Shown: piece by piece, positions 1 to 8,605 of the stretch
Layout: each line of letters starts with the position of its first letter
Position numbering within the stretch: the first letter of the stretch is position 1
DNA from: Burkholderia sp. FERM BP-3421
GTDB taxonomy: Bacteria; Pseudomonadota; Gammaproteobacteria; Burkholderiales; Burkholderiaceae
Assembly (NCBI RefSeq): GCF_028657905.1
Contig: NZ_CP117782.1
Span: 1,426,001-1,490,000, forward strand
Length of the DNA: 64,000 nucleotides
Direction of reading: 5' to 3'
The notes under the pieces: model-generated
What the model was told of the DNA's origin: nothing
Database searches by the model: none
Seen by the model: the letters and a program-made list of their open reading frames with translations, nothing else
Program-made: the position numbers and the translations under genes

Positions 1-171
1 GTTCGCGAGGCCGGCATAGGCCACGGCCTCCGGAATCAGCAAGCCCGCGATCGACACGCCGGCGAGCGCGTCCCGCGCCAGTTGCTCGCCGCGCGGCGCC
101 GGCGGCGTATCGAGCGCGGCGAAATGCGTGACATGCTGCGGCCCGGCATCGGGGCGGTTCGGAGTGTCCAT
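1..171 (-). CDS. SulP family anion transporter, N-terminal fragment
   Basis: Only the first 57 codons lie in the window; the gene runs off the left edge. The ATG at 171 gives a hydrophilic N-terminus of about 35 residues, then the start of a membrane domain containing LLIPEAVAYAGLAN. This is the conserved first-helix signature of SulP (SLC26-like) inorganic anion transporters, usually LxxAVAxGLLPxxG or IPEAxAYAxLA. SulP proteins move sulfate, bicarbonate or other anions across the inner membrane; the substrate cannot be read from this fragment. It lies 33 bp downstream of the ParB-like gene on the same strand, so the two may be co-transcribed. The family call rests on one motif plus the hydrophobic profile. 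Confidence 0.75.
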   Translation of the reverse strand, partial: MDTPNRPDAGPQHVTHFAALDTPPAPRGEQLARDALAGVSIAGLLIPEAVAYAGLAN

Positions 172-204
172 GCGGGCCTCGGCGTACGAAAGGAACAGGG
201 AGCG

Positions 205-831
205 TCAGGCCTTCGGCACGATCAGTCCGGACCAGCCGGGCAGATAGCGCGCGTCTTGCGCATGCGCGTGATTGAGCGCCGCCTCGAGCGCCTTCGCGAA
301 ATCCTTCCGGATGCTGGCCAGCGGAATCTTCGGGCGCAGGTAGTCGGCCCACAGGAATTCGCTGAACGGCGTCGCGTCCTTCGCATAGCCGCCCGCCGTG
401 CGCAGCTCGCCGGCGAGACTGCGATACGGATCGTCCTTGAGGCCCGTCAGCACGTTCGGCAGCCGGGTGAAATCATGGCGCTGCCCGTCGATGCCGAACG
501 GATGCACCCACTGGTTGTGCTCCATGATGCGCCAGAAGATCGTCTCGTCGAGCCACGACAGATCCTTGAGCAGCATCGCCTTGACGTCGGTCACGCCCTC
601 CTCGATCAATGCCAGGCCGAGGTGATGGTGATCGACGATGAAGTACTGCTGGTCCGGCCCGAGCACCGCCGGGAACCAGTGCGATTCGATCGCCGCCTTG
701 CGCGCCTTCTTGCTCAGGCTCTTCCAGTGCTTGCGCTTCGCCTTCACCTCGCGATAGCCCACCGTCATCTGCGTGGGCCGCAGCGCCTCGAGTTTTGCGG
801 GAACCAGGTGCACATCGTTGCCAAGCGCCAT
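205..831 (-). CDS. ParB-like (ParBc_2 type) protein
   Basis: A 208-residue soluble protein. I chose the ATG at 831, preceded by a GGAAGGA ribosome site, over an upstream in-frame Met at 864. Residues 8-100 fit the ParB-like nuclease fold found in stand-alone proteins of about 200 residues: an N-terminal LRPTQMTVGYREV stretch like the ParB DRIRPxQ region, then a DHHHLGLAL segment that would be the nucleotide/metal-binding loop. These stand-alone proteins lack the helix-turn-helix and dimer domains of chromosome-partitioning ParB, so a segregation role should not be assumed. The gene precedes the SulP transporter gene on the same strand. Family assignment is moderate; biological function is unknown. 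Confidence 0.65.
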   Translation of the reverse strand: MALGNDVHLVPAKLEALRPTQMTVGYREVKAKRKHWKSLSKKARKAAIESHWFPAVLGPDQQYFIVDHHHLGLALIEEGVTDVKAMLLKDLSWLDETIFWRIMEHNQWVHPFGIDGQRHDFTRLPNVLTGLKDDPYRSLAGELRTAGGYAKDATPFSEFLWADYLRPKIPLASIRKDFAKALEAALNHAHAQDARYLPGWSGLIVPKA

Positions 832-913
832 GATGGAGTCCTTCCGAAACGAGAATGCCGGCAACGATACAGCGGAATCGCGCGGCCGTTAATCCGTTGT
901 GGCCCCGGGGACG

Positions 914-1459
914 TCAATCTTGCGCGAGATCCCCGCGTTCGAGGCGATGCCGGACGTAAGGCCGGCCGTCCTGCACGATCTCCACGCGGCGCATGCCGAG
1001 CTTGCGGGCGACCTTGAGCGAGCCTGCGTTCTCGGCCGCGATGTCCGCGATGATGCGCGGCAGCCGCACCGTCCCGAACGCGTGCGCGACGATCCGCGCC
1101 GCGGCCTCGCTCGCGATGCCGCGCCCCCAGGCCTCGCGCACGAGACGCCAGCCGATCTCGACCTCGCGGCCACCTTCGGAATAATCCGGGATCAGCAGGA
1201 CCCAGCCGACGAAGCGCGCCGGGTCGGCTTTCTCGAAGATCGACCAGTAGCCGAGCCCGGCCGGATAGTCGCGCAGGATTCGATGCTCGACGAAGCGCCG
1301 ATGCTCGACGGGATCCGCCCACGGGCCCGCGATGTGCCGGGTCACCTCGGGATCGCGGTCCATCGCGAGGCAGGCCTCGAGATCGGCGAGCCGCCTCGGG
1401 CACAGCCACAGGCGCCCGGTCTCGAACACCGGCAGCGCCGGCCCTTCAACAGCGTGCAT
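914..1459 (-). CDS. GNAT family N-acetyltransferase (RimJ/RimL-like)
   Basis: A 181-residue acetyltransferase of the RimJ/RimL (Acetyltransf_3) group, which transfer acetyl from acetyl-CoA to an amine, often a protein N-terminus or a small molecule. Visible features are the N-terminal ETGRLWLCPRRLADLEA strand-helix typical of the group, the EIGWRLVREAWGRGIASEAA segment holding the acetyl-CoA pyrophosphate loop (R/Q-x-x-G-x-G/A) and the NAGSLKVARKLGMRR segment where the N-x-x-S pair normally contacts CoA. The ATG at 1459 is preferred over one at 1504 because AAGGAG sits 6 bases upstream. The substrate cannot be inferred. It is separated from the ParB-like gene by 82 bp. Confidence 0.85.
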   Translation of the reverse strand: MHAVEGPALPVFETGRLWLCPRRLADLEACLAMDRDPEVTRHIAGPWADPVEHRRFVEHRILRDYPAGLGYWSIFEKADPARFVGWVLLIPDYSEGGREVEIGWRLVREAWGRGIASEAAARIVAHAFGTVRLPRIIADIAAENAGSLKVARKLGMRRVEIVQDGRPYVRHRLERGDLAQD

Positions 1460-1729
1460 GTCGCGCTCCTTGCATTCCTGGTCCACGCATTCCAATTCTT
1501 TCAATTAAATTAACTCGATATTAATTTAAAAATACATTTCTTTCATTCGCGATCGCCCGATTTAAGCTCTCGCATATCACCCGGCTTATTTTCATAGGGA
1601 TTAATCCCGATCGGAACCGGCAAAAGCCACGACCGTGCGATGGGCGGCGTACACTCGACGTACCGCCCGCCGCGCGCGCAGCGGGACGGCGCAAGCGATT
1701 CCGGCGCGCCTCACCAGGAGACCGCAGTC

Positions 1730-2947
1730 ATGAGCTGGACCCGAGAACAACGAAACGTCACGATTGCGGCCTATCTCGGCTGGACACTCGATGCATTCGA
1801 TTTCTTTCTGATGGTGTTCGTGCTGAAAGATATCGCAGCCGAATTCAATACGAAAATACCGGCCGTCGCGCTCGCGGTCACGTTCACGCTCGCCGCCCGT
1901 CCGATCGGCGCACTGATCTTCGGGCGTCTCGCCGACCGGTTCGGCCGCCGGCCGACGCTGATGGTCAACATCGCCTGCTACTCGCTGCTCGAACTCGCGT
2001 CCGGCTTCGCGCCGAGCCTCGCGGCGCTGCTCGTGCTGCGCACGCTGTTCGGCGTCGCGATGGGCGGCGAATGGGGCGTCGGTTCGGCGCTGACCATGGA
2101 AACCGTGCCGACCCATTCGCGCGGCGCCGTGTCCGGGCTGCTGCAGGCCGGCTATCCGAGCGGCTACCTGCTGGCCTCGGTGGTGTTCGGGGTGCTCTAC
2201 CCGTACATCGGCTGGCGCGGCATGTTCATGGTCGGCGTGCTGCCCGCGCTGCTCGTGCTCTACGTGCGCTCGCACGTGCCCGAATCGCCCGCCTGGAAGC
2301 AGATGGAGAAGCGCCCGCGCCCGAGCCTCGTCGCCACGCTGCGGCAGAACTGGAAGCTGTCGGTCTACGCGGTCGTGCTGATGACCGCGTTCAATTTCTT
2401 CTCGCACGGCACCCAGGATCTCTACCCGACCTTCCTGCGCGAACAGCATCAGTTCGATCCGCACACGGTGTCGCTGATCGCGATCGTGCTCAATATCGGC
2501 GCGATCGTCGGCGGGCTGACCTTTGGTTCGCTTTCCGAAAAAATCGGCCGGCGCCGCGCGATCTTCATCGCAGCCCTGATCGCGCTGCCGGTGCTGCCCT
2601 TGTGGGCCTTCTCGAGCGGCGCGGTCGCGCTCGCGATCGGCGCGTTCCTGATGCAGATCTCGGTGCAAGGCGCATGGGGCGTGATCCCGGTCCACCTGAA
2701 CGAGATCTCGCCGGACGAGATCCGCGCGACCTTCCCCGGTTTCGTCTACCAGCTCGGCAATCTGCTCGCGGCCGGCAACGCCACCTGGCAGGCGCAGATC
2801 GCGGTCAGCCACGACAACAACTATGGGCTCGCGCTCGCGATCGTCGCGGGCATCGTCGCGGTCGTGATCGCCGTGCTGATCCTGTTCAGCCGCGAACGGC
2901 GCGGCATCGACATGACGCAGTCCGCCGCGACCAGCACCGCCGCCTAG
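1730..2947 (+). CDS. MFS transporter, sialate/carboxylate:H+ symporter type
   Basis: A 405-residue inner-membrane transporter with about 12 predicted helices. The ATG at 1730 follows a CCAGGAGA ribosome site; an in-frame Met at 1640 has none. Major facilitator hallmarks are the loop 2-3 motif GRLADRFGRRP (residues 65-75) and its second-half copy FGSLSEKIGRR. The first helix carries GWTLDAFDFF with two acidic residues (D21, D24), typical of the NanT/ShiA/JEN-type carboxylate and sugar-acid proton symporters. At 405 residues it is slightly shorter than sialate transporters such as NanT, which carry extra helices. No catabolic genes adjoin it, so the substrate is not defined. A strong hairpin terminator follows at 2974. 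Confidence 0.85.
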   Translation: MSWTREQRNVTIAAYLGWTLDAFDFFLMVFVLKDIAAEFNTKIPAVALAVTFTLAARPIGALIFGRLADRFGRRPTLMVNIACYSLLELASGFAPSLAALLVLRTLFGVAMGGEWGVGSALTMETVPTHSRGAVSGLLQAGYPSGYLLASVVFGVLYPYIGWRGMFMVGVLPALLVLYVRSHVPESPAWKQMEKRPRPSLVATLRQNWKLSVYAVVLMTAFNFFSHGTQDLYPTFLREQHQFDPHTVSLIAIVLNIGAIVGGLTFGSLSEKIGRRRAIFIAALIALPVLPLWAFSSGAVALAIGAFLMQISVQGAWGVIPVHLNEISPDEIRATFPGFVYQLGNLLAAGNATWQAQIAVSHDNNYGLALAIVAGIVAVVIAVLILFSRERRGIDMTQSAATSTAA

Positions 2948-2973
2948 CCACACGAAGTGCAGTGCATCATCGT

Positions 2974-3006
2974 GCGGGGCGCGCCACGGCGCGCCCCGCG
3001 CCTTTT
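2974..3006 (+). terminator. Rho-independent terminator after MFS gene
   Basis: Perfect 10-bp arms (2974-2983 and 2990-2999) around a 6-base loop, followed by a short T run at 3003-3006. It sits 27 bp after the stop of the transporter gene and separates it from the downstream regulator. Confidence 0.75.
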
Positions 3007-3160
3007 CATGCTGCAACGCACCTCAAACTCTAGAGGAATCTATCGACAAAGATGCTTGCCGCCGACCCTCGACGCTTTTTATCTTAATAAAAACGGTTGT
3101 TTCAATTACATATTTGAATCGCTTGTTCGCGGGCCGGGAAACCGGCATGGGAGGCGGAAC

Positions 3161-3967
3161 ATGGCAGTTCGTCAAGCCAGCCGGCAATCCGGCGGGACGA
3201 AGGCGCGCATCCTCGATGCGGCCGAAGATCTCTTCATCGAACATGGCTTCGAGGCGATGTCGATGCGGCAGATCACTTCGCGCGCCGCGGTGAATCTCGC
3301 CGCGGTCAACTATCACTTCGGCAGCAAGGAGGCGTTGATCCACGCCATGCTGTCGCGGCGGCTCGATCAGCTCAACGAGGAGCGCCTGCGGCTGCTCGAT
3401 CGCTTCGACGCGCAGCTCGGCGCGAACGTGACCTGCGAGCACGTGCTCGGGGCGATGTTCATTCCCGCGCTGCAGGCCTCGCGGGATCCGCAGCGCGGCG
3501 GCCGCGCGTTCCTGCGGCTGATCGGGCGCGCCTACACCGATCCGTCGACGTTCGTGCGCAGTTTCCTGACCGCGCATTACGCCAGCGTCGCGGGCCGCTT
3601 CTTCGATGCGTTCCAGCGCGCGCTGCCGAACCTGCCGCGCGCCGAACTCGGCTGGCGGCTGCACTACGCGATCGGTGCGTTGTCCGGCGCGCTCGCGGGC
3701 GCCGAGACCGACAGCCTGATCGAGGAATTCTCGCAGGGCCGCACGATGAACGACGTGCAGCTGATCGCGCGATTGTCGTCGCTGATCGTCGCCGCGCTCA
3801 AGGCGCCGATGCCGGACGCGACCCAGCTCGCGATCTTCGCCGCCGTGCTCGGCGATGCGGCGGCGGCCGGCGCGACGCTGCCGCCCGATCTGTGCCCGCT
3901 TGCCCAGAGCATCGCGCCGGTTCGCCAGAGCGCCCCCGCCGATACGCCCGAGCCGCACACGACCTGA
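3161..3967 (+). CDS. TetR family transcriptional regulator
   Basis: A 268-residue repressor-type protein. The ATG at 3161 has GAGGCGG directly upstream; an in-frame Met 68 codons earlier lies in AT-rich promoter-like DNA. Residues about 15-60 form the TetR DNA-binding domain: ILDAAEDLFIEHGFEAMSMR, then RAAVNLAAVNYHFGSKEALI, where the YHFGSKEAL segment is the classic recognition-helix end. The C-terminal half should be the ligand-binding domain and resembles the FadR/PaaR-like TetR group. The gene lies 89 bp upstream of an acyl-CoA ligase on the same strand. A role in regulating this fatty-acid cluster, with an acyl-CoA as effector, is an inference from position. Confidence 0.88.
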   Translation: MAVRQASRQSGGTKARILDAAEDLFIEHGFEAMSMRQITSRAAVNLAAVNYHFGSKEALIHAMLSRRLDQLNEERLRLLDRFDAQLGANVTCEHVLGAMFIPALQASRDPQRGGRAFLRLIGRAYTDPSTFVRSFLTAHYASVAGRFFDAFQRALPNLPRAELGWRLHYAIGALSGALAGAETDSLIEEFSQGRTMNDVQLIARLSSLIVAALKAPMPDATQLAIFAAVLGDAAAAGATLPPDLCPLAQSIAPVRQSAPADTPEPHTT

Positions 3968-4056
3968 CCCACCCCACCCCGCAGCGCGCGGCGCACGCCG
4001 CGCAGCCCGGCGCCGTCGCGCGCCGGCGCGTCGAGATCATCAGCCAGGAGACTCCG

Positions 4057-5808
4057 ATGACCGCCCCCGTCGTATCCGCCGCGGCCCAGACGCCGAACAC
4101 CGATGGCGTCTGGTATGCCTCGTATCCGCGCGGCGTGCCGCATGAGATCGATCTCACGCAGTACGAATCGCTGGTCCAGTATTTCGACGAGTGCACGGCG
4201 CGCTACACGGATCGGACCGCCTATCTCAGCGCGGGCGCGAAGCTCGGCTACGGCGCGCTCGCGCGCAAGGTGGACGCGTTCGCGTCGTACCTGCAAGGCA
4301 TCGGCGTGCGGCCCGGCGACCGGGTCGCGATCATGCTGCCCAACACCTTCCAGTATCCGATCACGCTGTTCGGCGCCTTGAAGGCCGGCGCCGTGGTGGT
4401 CAACGTGAACCCGCTCTACACCGCGCGCGAACTCGCGCATCAGCTGAAGGACAGCGGCGCGCGAACGATCGTCGTATTCGAGAATTTCGCGAAGACGCTC
4501 GAAGAGGCCCTGCCCGGCACCGTGATCGAGAACGTGCTCGTGACCGCGCTCGGCGACCTGCTCGCGGACGGCCTCAATGCGAAAGGCCGGCTGATCAACT
4601 TCGTGCTCAAGCGCGTGAAGAAGCTCGTGCCGGCCTATCGCCTGCCCGGGGCGGTGCGGCTGCGGACGGCCCTCGCGCAGGGCGCGCGCCGTCCGGCCAC
4701 GCCCGTGCCGCTGACCCGCGACGCGCTCGCGTTCCTGCAGTACACGGGCGGCACGACCGGCGTGGCGAAAGGCGCGATGCTCACCCACGGCAACCTGATC
4801 GCGAACCTGCTGCAGGCCAAGTCGTGGGTCTCGGACCAGATGACGGGCGACGTCGAGACCGTGCTGACGCCGCTGCCGCTCTATCACATCTACTCGCTGA
4901 CCCTCAACGCGCTGATCTTCATCGGCCTGGGCGGCCGCAACATCCTGATCGCCAATCCGCGCGACACCAGGATGGTGATGAAGATCCTGCGCAACGAAAC
5001 CTTCACGGGGATCACCGGCATCAACACGCTCTACAACGCGTTCCTCGACAACGAGGAATTCCGGCGCCGCGACTTCTCGCAGCTCAAGCTCGCGATGGCG
5101 GGCGGCATGGCGATGCAGCGCTCGGTCGCGGAGCGTTTCAAGACGGTCACCGGTTGCCCGATCGTCGAAGGCTACGGGCTCACCGAGTGCTCGCCGATCG
5201 TCACGATGAACCCGGTCGACCTGCAGGACATGCACGATTTCAGCGGCTCGATCGGCCTGCCCGCGCCGTCGACCCGGGTGCGCCTGCGCAAGGAGGACGG
5301 CAGCTGGGCGAACCTCGGCGAACCGGGCGAGCTGTGCGTGCAGGGGCCGCAGGTGATGCGCGGCTACTGGCAGCGCCCCGACGAGACCGCGAAGGTGATC
5401 GACGCCGAGGGCTGGTTCTCGACCGGCGACATCGGCGTGATGGACGACAAGGGCTTTGTCCGCCTGATCGACCGCAAGAAGGACATGATCCTGGTGTCGG
5501 GCTTCAACGTCTATCCGAACGAGATCGAGGAGGTCCTGGTGATGCACCCCGGCATCCGGGAAGCGGCCGCGATCGGCGTGCCGGACCCGGTGCAGGGCGA
5601 GCGGGTCAAGGTGTTCGTGGTGCCGCGCGACGCGTCGCTGACGGTCGACGAGGTGCTCGCCCACTGCCGCAAGAACCTGACCGGCTACAAGACCCCGAAA
5701 CTGGTGGAGTTCCGCGACGCGCTGCCTCAGACCAACGTCGGGAAAATCCTGCGCCGCGCGCTGCGCGATGAGGCGCTGGCGAAACTTGCGAGCCGAAAGG
5801 AGCACTAA
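4057..5808 (+). CDS. fadD: Long-chain fatty acid-CoA ligase
   Basis: A 583-residue AMP-forming ligase that activates a fatty acid to acyl-CoA through an acyl-adenylate, at the inner face of the membrane. The ATG at 4057 follows an AGGAG. Adenylate-forming superfamily motifs are complete: YTGGTTG P-loop (229-235), the YGLTECSP adenine-binding motif starting at residue 373, STGD (about 455), RKKDMILVSGFNVYPNE hinge region, and the catalytic lysine in NVGKILRR (K563). Length and the LSGFNVYPNEIE-type FadD signature match proteobacterial FadD rather than short- or medium-chain ligases. It sits between a TetR regulator and a DUF1571 gene, the latter starting 33 bp downstream, consistent with one transcript. 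Chain-length preference cannot be read from sequence. Confidence 0.92.
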   Translation: MTAPVVSAAAQTPNTDGVWYASYPRGVPHEIDLTQYESLVQYFDECTARYTDRTAYLSAGAKLGYGALARKVDAFASYLQGIGVRPGDRVAIMLPNTFQYPITLFGALKAGAVVVNVNPLYTARELAHQLKDSGARTIVVFENFAKTLEEALPGTVIENVLVTALGDLLADGLNAKGRLINFVLKRVKKLVPAYRLPGAVRLRTALAQGARRPATPVPLTRDALAFLQYTGGTTGVAKGAMLTHGNLIANLLQAKSWVSDQMTGDVETVLTPLPLYHIYSLTLNALIFIGLGGRNILIANPRDTRMVMKILRNETFTGITGINTLYNAFLDNEEFRRRDFSQLKLAMAGGMAMQRSVAERFKTVTGCPIVEGYGLTECSPIVTMNPVDLQDMHDFSGSIGLPAPSTRVRLRKEDGSWANLGEPGELCVQGPQVMRGYWQRPDETAKVIDAEGWFSTGDIGVMDDKGFVRLIDRKKDMILVSGFNVYPNEIEEVLVMHPGIREAAAIGVPDPVQGERVKVFVVPRDASLTVDEVLAHCRKNLTGYKTPKLVEFRDALPQTNVGKILRRALRDEALAKLASRKEH

Positions 5809-5841
5809 GCAGTTTTGTCGGCCTATTTCCGGGAGGCAGGG

Positions 5842-6765
5842 ATGACACAGATCGAAGCACGCGGCACGTCCGCGCAACGGCTGCGCAAGCGGCTCGCGGC
5901 CACGGCGCTGGCGGGCGCCCTCGCACTCGCGGCAGGCCCGGCGGCGGCGGACGCAACGCCCGCCGCCGAAGCGGCCGCCCTGCCGCCGGACCTCGCGAAG
6001 GTCGTGAAGCTGCCGGTCGAGCAGCAATCGCGCTGGCTGCGCACGGCCGCTCGCCAGGGCACGCTGGAAAAACTCGACGACGCGACGCTGACCGCCCTGT
6101 TCACCGCGCTCGATCCGCTCGCTGTGCCCGGCTATATCGCCGCGGGTCCGAATGGCTACCCGTCCTACGAATTCACGATGCGGCGCGAGGAGCGGATCCG
6201 CGGCAAATGGCCGGATACGCCGGACCACATGCTCGTGCGGACCACGCGCGAGCCGCTGCGGATCTACGCGAAATGGCTGCCGGACGGCGCGCACGCGGGC
6301 CAGGAAACGATCTACGACGCCACCAAGCGCAGCGACGAGATGTACGGGCACCTGGGCGGCCTGCTCGGCAAGATCCCCATGTGGACCGCGATCGACGGCA
6401 CACTCGCGCGCTCGCAGTCGAACCATCAGGTTCGCGACCTCGGCACCGAGTACATCGCCAACCAATACCTGACCGAAGGGAAGAAGTACCTGGAAGCCGG
6501 AGTGAGCCGGCCGACCCATGTCGAAGTGAAGACGCTCGGCGGCGTGCGCGTCGTCGCGCTGACCTACGAGACGCCGACCGGCCGGCCGCAGTTCTATGCG
6601 AAGAAGGAAACGCTCGGGCTCGACCTGCGCCAGCCCTACTTCCGGACCGTCGAGTCCTATGACAACGACGGACGGATCTTCGAGCGGATCGTGTTCGAGA
6701 AGATCGCGCCGAACCCCTTCGACGATGCGACCTTCGACCCGAAGAATCCCGAGTACAAGTTCTGA
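5842..6765 (+). CDS. DUF1571 periplasmic protein
   Basis: A 307-residue exported protein. The ATG at 5842 follows GGGAGGCAGG. The N-terminus is basic (RLRKRL), then a hydrophobic alanine-rich segment to about residue 36 ending PAAADA, a plausible signal-peptidase I site. The mature part matches my memory of DUF1571, a domain of unknown function: Y/F-x-x-x-x-RREERIRGKWP, strands around MLVRTTREPLRIYAKWL, a GQETIYDAT segment, and a C-terminal FYAKKETLGLDL. The overall design resembles outer-membrane lipoprotein-sorting or lipid-binding beta-cups, but no function is established. Being directly after fadD suggests a link to lipid handling in the envelope, which is inference only. Confidence 0.8.
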   Translation: MTQIEARGTSAQRLRKRLAATALAGALALAAGPAAADATPAAEAAALPPDLAKVVKLPVEQQSRWLRTAARQGTLEKLDDATLTALFTALDPLAVPGYIAAGPNGYPSYEFTMRREERIRGKWPDTPDHMLVRTTREPLRIYAKWLPDGAHAGQETIYDATKRSDEMYGHLGGLLGKIPMWTAIDGTLARSQSNHQVRDLGTEYIANQYLTEGKKYLEAGVSRPTHVEVKTLGGVRVVALTYETPTGRPQFYAKKETLGLDLRQPYFRTVESYDNDGRIFERIVFEKIAPNPFDDATFDPKNPEYKF

Positions 6766-7147
6766 CCGCCGCCATGCGACGCGACATCGGGCCGCGCCGC
6801 CGCCCACGCCGCGAGGCGGGCCGCCCGCGCCCGTTCGCCCCCGCGCGTCGCGCCCGGCGCAAGCACGGCGCAGCCGGTCCGCCTCGCCGTCACGCCCCTG
6901 TCACGGGCGCGCGCAGCCCGCGCCGTCGCGGCCACGGTCACATCGCCGTCGCGCCCCGCCGGACGGCGTTCGGCCGAACGGACAAATCGCGCAAACCGGC
7001 CCAAGCGTCTATAGTGGGTAACGGTTAGACACAAACACACGCGCACGCACCTGGGTCGAACAGGGTAAAATCCCGCCAAACACGGTGCGCTTTGCGCGCC
7101 GCGCTAACGCATAACTCTCATCTGACGCCGGCTCCTGCCGCTTCTCA
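6766..7147 (+). other. Intergenic region upstream of hfq2
   Basis: This 382-bp stretch has no supported gene. The first 200 bases are very GC-rich with no clear terminator after the DUF1571 gene. Around 7010-7015 there is TATAGT in the context CGTCTATAGTGG, a candidate -10 for hfq2, but no good -35 at the right spacing. The remaining 130 bases would be the hfq2 5-prime leader. Confidence 0.4.
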
Positions 7148-7708
7148 ATGGCCAATCCTGCAGAATCCCATCCGCAAAACGACTTCATCAACGCCGCGCG
7201 CAAGGAGCGCAAACGCGTCGAAATCTATCTCGTCAACGGCATTCGCCTCACGGGATGCATCGAGTCGTTCGATCAGTACCTGGTGATGCTGCGCACGCCC
7301 GTCGGTCTGCAAGGCATCTACAAGCGCGCAATTTCGACGATCCAGCTCGACACCGGCGGTTCCCGCCCGGGCGGCCCGCGCGGGCCGCGCACGGGTGGTC
7401 ACGGCGGTGGCCGCCCCGGCGGCCGCGAAGGCGGTGGCCACAGCCCGTACGGCTCGCATGGCGGCGGTCGCGAATCGCGCGGTGACGGCTACCCGCCGCG
7501 CGAATCCCGCGGCGACGGCTACGCCCCGCGCGAGCCCCGTGAGCCGCGCGGCGACTACACCCCGCGCGAGCCCCGCGACACCTCGTATGGCGCGCCGCAC
7601 GATGGCGCGGGCGGCGCCCCGTCCGCGCCGGAGCGCAGCAACAACGGCGCCGGCCCCGTGATCGTCACGCGCCGCCGCCGCCCGCTCGGCCCGACCGACA
7701 GCGAATAA
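7148..7708 (+). CDS. hfq2: Hfq-like RNA chaperone with long disordered tail (Hfq2 type)
   Basis: A 186-residue protein, nearly twice the usual Hfq length. Residues 1-70 are a full Sm/Hfq fold: Sm1 region YLVNGIRLTGCIESFDQYLV (27-46) and Sm2 region IYKRAISTI (57-65). The proximal-face YKH of E. coli Hfq is YKR here (58-60), a conservative change of the U-contacting histidine. From residue 71 the protein becomes a Gly/Arg/Pro-rich tail with PREPRG- and RESRGDGY-type repeats and ends in a basic VIVTRRRRPLGP segment. Burkholderia cenocepacia is known to carry two Hfqs, the longer being Hfq2, and this matches that form. It is likely to bind sRNAs and mRNAs as a hexamer, with the arginine-rich tail adding RNA contacts. 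It is monocistronic and followed by a strong terminator. Confidence 0.9.
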   Translation: MANPAESHPQNDFINAARKERKRVEIYLVNGIRLTGCIESFDQYLVMLRTPVGLQGIYKRAISTIQLDTGGSRPGGPRGPRTGGHGGGRPGGREGGGHSPYGSHGGGRESRGDGYPPRESRGDGYAPREPREPRGDYTPREPRDTSYGAPHDGAGGAPSAPERSNNGAGPVIVTRRRRPLGPTDSE

Positions 7709-7723
7709 GCCGCGCGCGGCAGC

Positions 7724-7759
7724 AAAAAAGGCAGGCCATCGGGCCTGCCTTTTCTTTTT
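7724..7759. terminator. Bidirectional Rho-independent terminator
   Basis: An A tract, GGCAGGCC, a 3-base loop, GGCCTGCC and a T tract form a stem with U runs readable on both strands. It ends hfq2 on the plus strand and the DUF2968 gene and pilus cluster on the minus strand. Confidence 0.9.
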
Positions 7760-7833
7760 GTCCGGCTGTTTCGCTTGCCGCGGGTCCGATGAAACGAAAC
7801 CCGCAGGCTTCGTTCCCCGTTTTCAGCCCCCGC

Positions 7834-8553
7834 TCAGTGCGTGTTCGGCAAACCCGCGTCGGCCTGCCGCTGCAGCGAACGGACCTGCTGTTGCAACTGC
7901 CGCAACTGCGCCTGCAACGCTTCCTTCTGCGCCTGCAACGCCGCGGCTTCGTTGCGCGTCGCCTTCTGGCGGTTCGCGACCGCCGTCTGCTGCTCGCGCG
8001 CGACGCTCAAGTCGGCCTGCAGGCGGCTCGCCCGCTGCTGCACGACCGCGATCTGGCGATCGGTCTGCGCCTTTTGCGATTCCAGCCGGGCCGACTGCAA
8101 TTCGGTCGTGGCCAACGACTCCGCCTGCCGGGAGAAATCGCGGTAGATCGCCTCGGCGCGCACCTCGTTGGTGGTCTTGATCACGCGCCAGAATGCCTTT
8201 TGCTGGAACAGCGCGACGAAATAGGTGCCTTCCTTGATATTGAACAACAGGCTCGCGCCGTAGCTGCCGTTGTACGCAGTACGCATCTCGGTCAGGTCGT
8301 GCGACTGGATCTGGCGTTGCAGATCGTCGATCGTGCTCTGCGCGCTCGCGTCGGGCTGCACGGGCTGCGGGTTCGTCGCGGGCAACGGTTGCGGGGCGGC
8401 CGTCGACAGGTTCAGCACACCGGCGGCAGGCGCCGCGGCCGCTGCGGGCGCGGCTGCCGAATCGCTGTCCAATGCCTGCGCCTGAGCGCCTTGCATCCCT
8501 CCCATCGCTGCCAGCGCAATGAATGCGCTCCCCAATACCCTTTTATGGCTCAT
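7834..8553 (-). CDS. DUF2968 coiled-coil exported protein
   Basis: A 239-residue protein with a signal peptide (hydrophobic core to about residue 25, ending AQA). After an Ala/Pro-rich linker comes a conserved-looking central part (residues about 75-135: TIDDLQRQIQSHDLTEMRTA and YGASLLFNIKEGTYFVALFQ) and then a long glutamine- and alanine-rich coiled coil to the C-terminus. This architecture matches DUF2968, known mainly from Burkholderiaceae and without assigned function. It lies 52 bp downstream of the sigma-54 activator on the same strand and ends at the terminator at 7724, so it may be the last gene of the pilus transcript. A periplasmic or envelope role is likely; nothing more can be said. 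Confidence 0.75.
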   Translation of the reverse strand: MSHKRVLGSAFIALAAMGGMQGAQAQALDSDSAAAPAAAAAPAAGVLNLSTAAPQPLPATNPQPVQPDASAQSTIDDLQRQIQSHDLTEMRTAYNGSYGASLLFNIKEGTYFVALFQQKAFWRVIKTTNEVRAEAIYRDFSRQAESLATTELQSARLESQKAQTDRQIAVVQQRASRLQADLSVAREQQTAVANRQKATRNEAAALQAQKEALQAQLRQLQQQVRSLQRQADAGLPNTH

Positions 8554-8605
8554 TTAGAGATTCCCGCACAGATTAATTTTAATTCTGCCTACAAGCTTCC
8601 TATTA

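Noticed and set aside
3664..6807. A 1047-codon open frame on the minus strand opposite tetR, fadD and the DUF1571 gene
   Set aside because: Arg/Ala/Gly-rich product with no domain; it exists because of third-position GC bias opposite genes with clear motifs.
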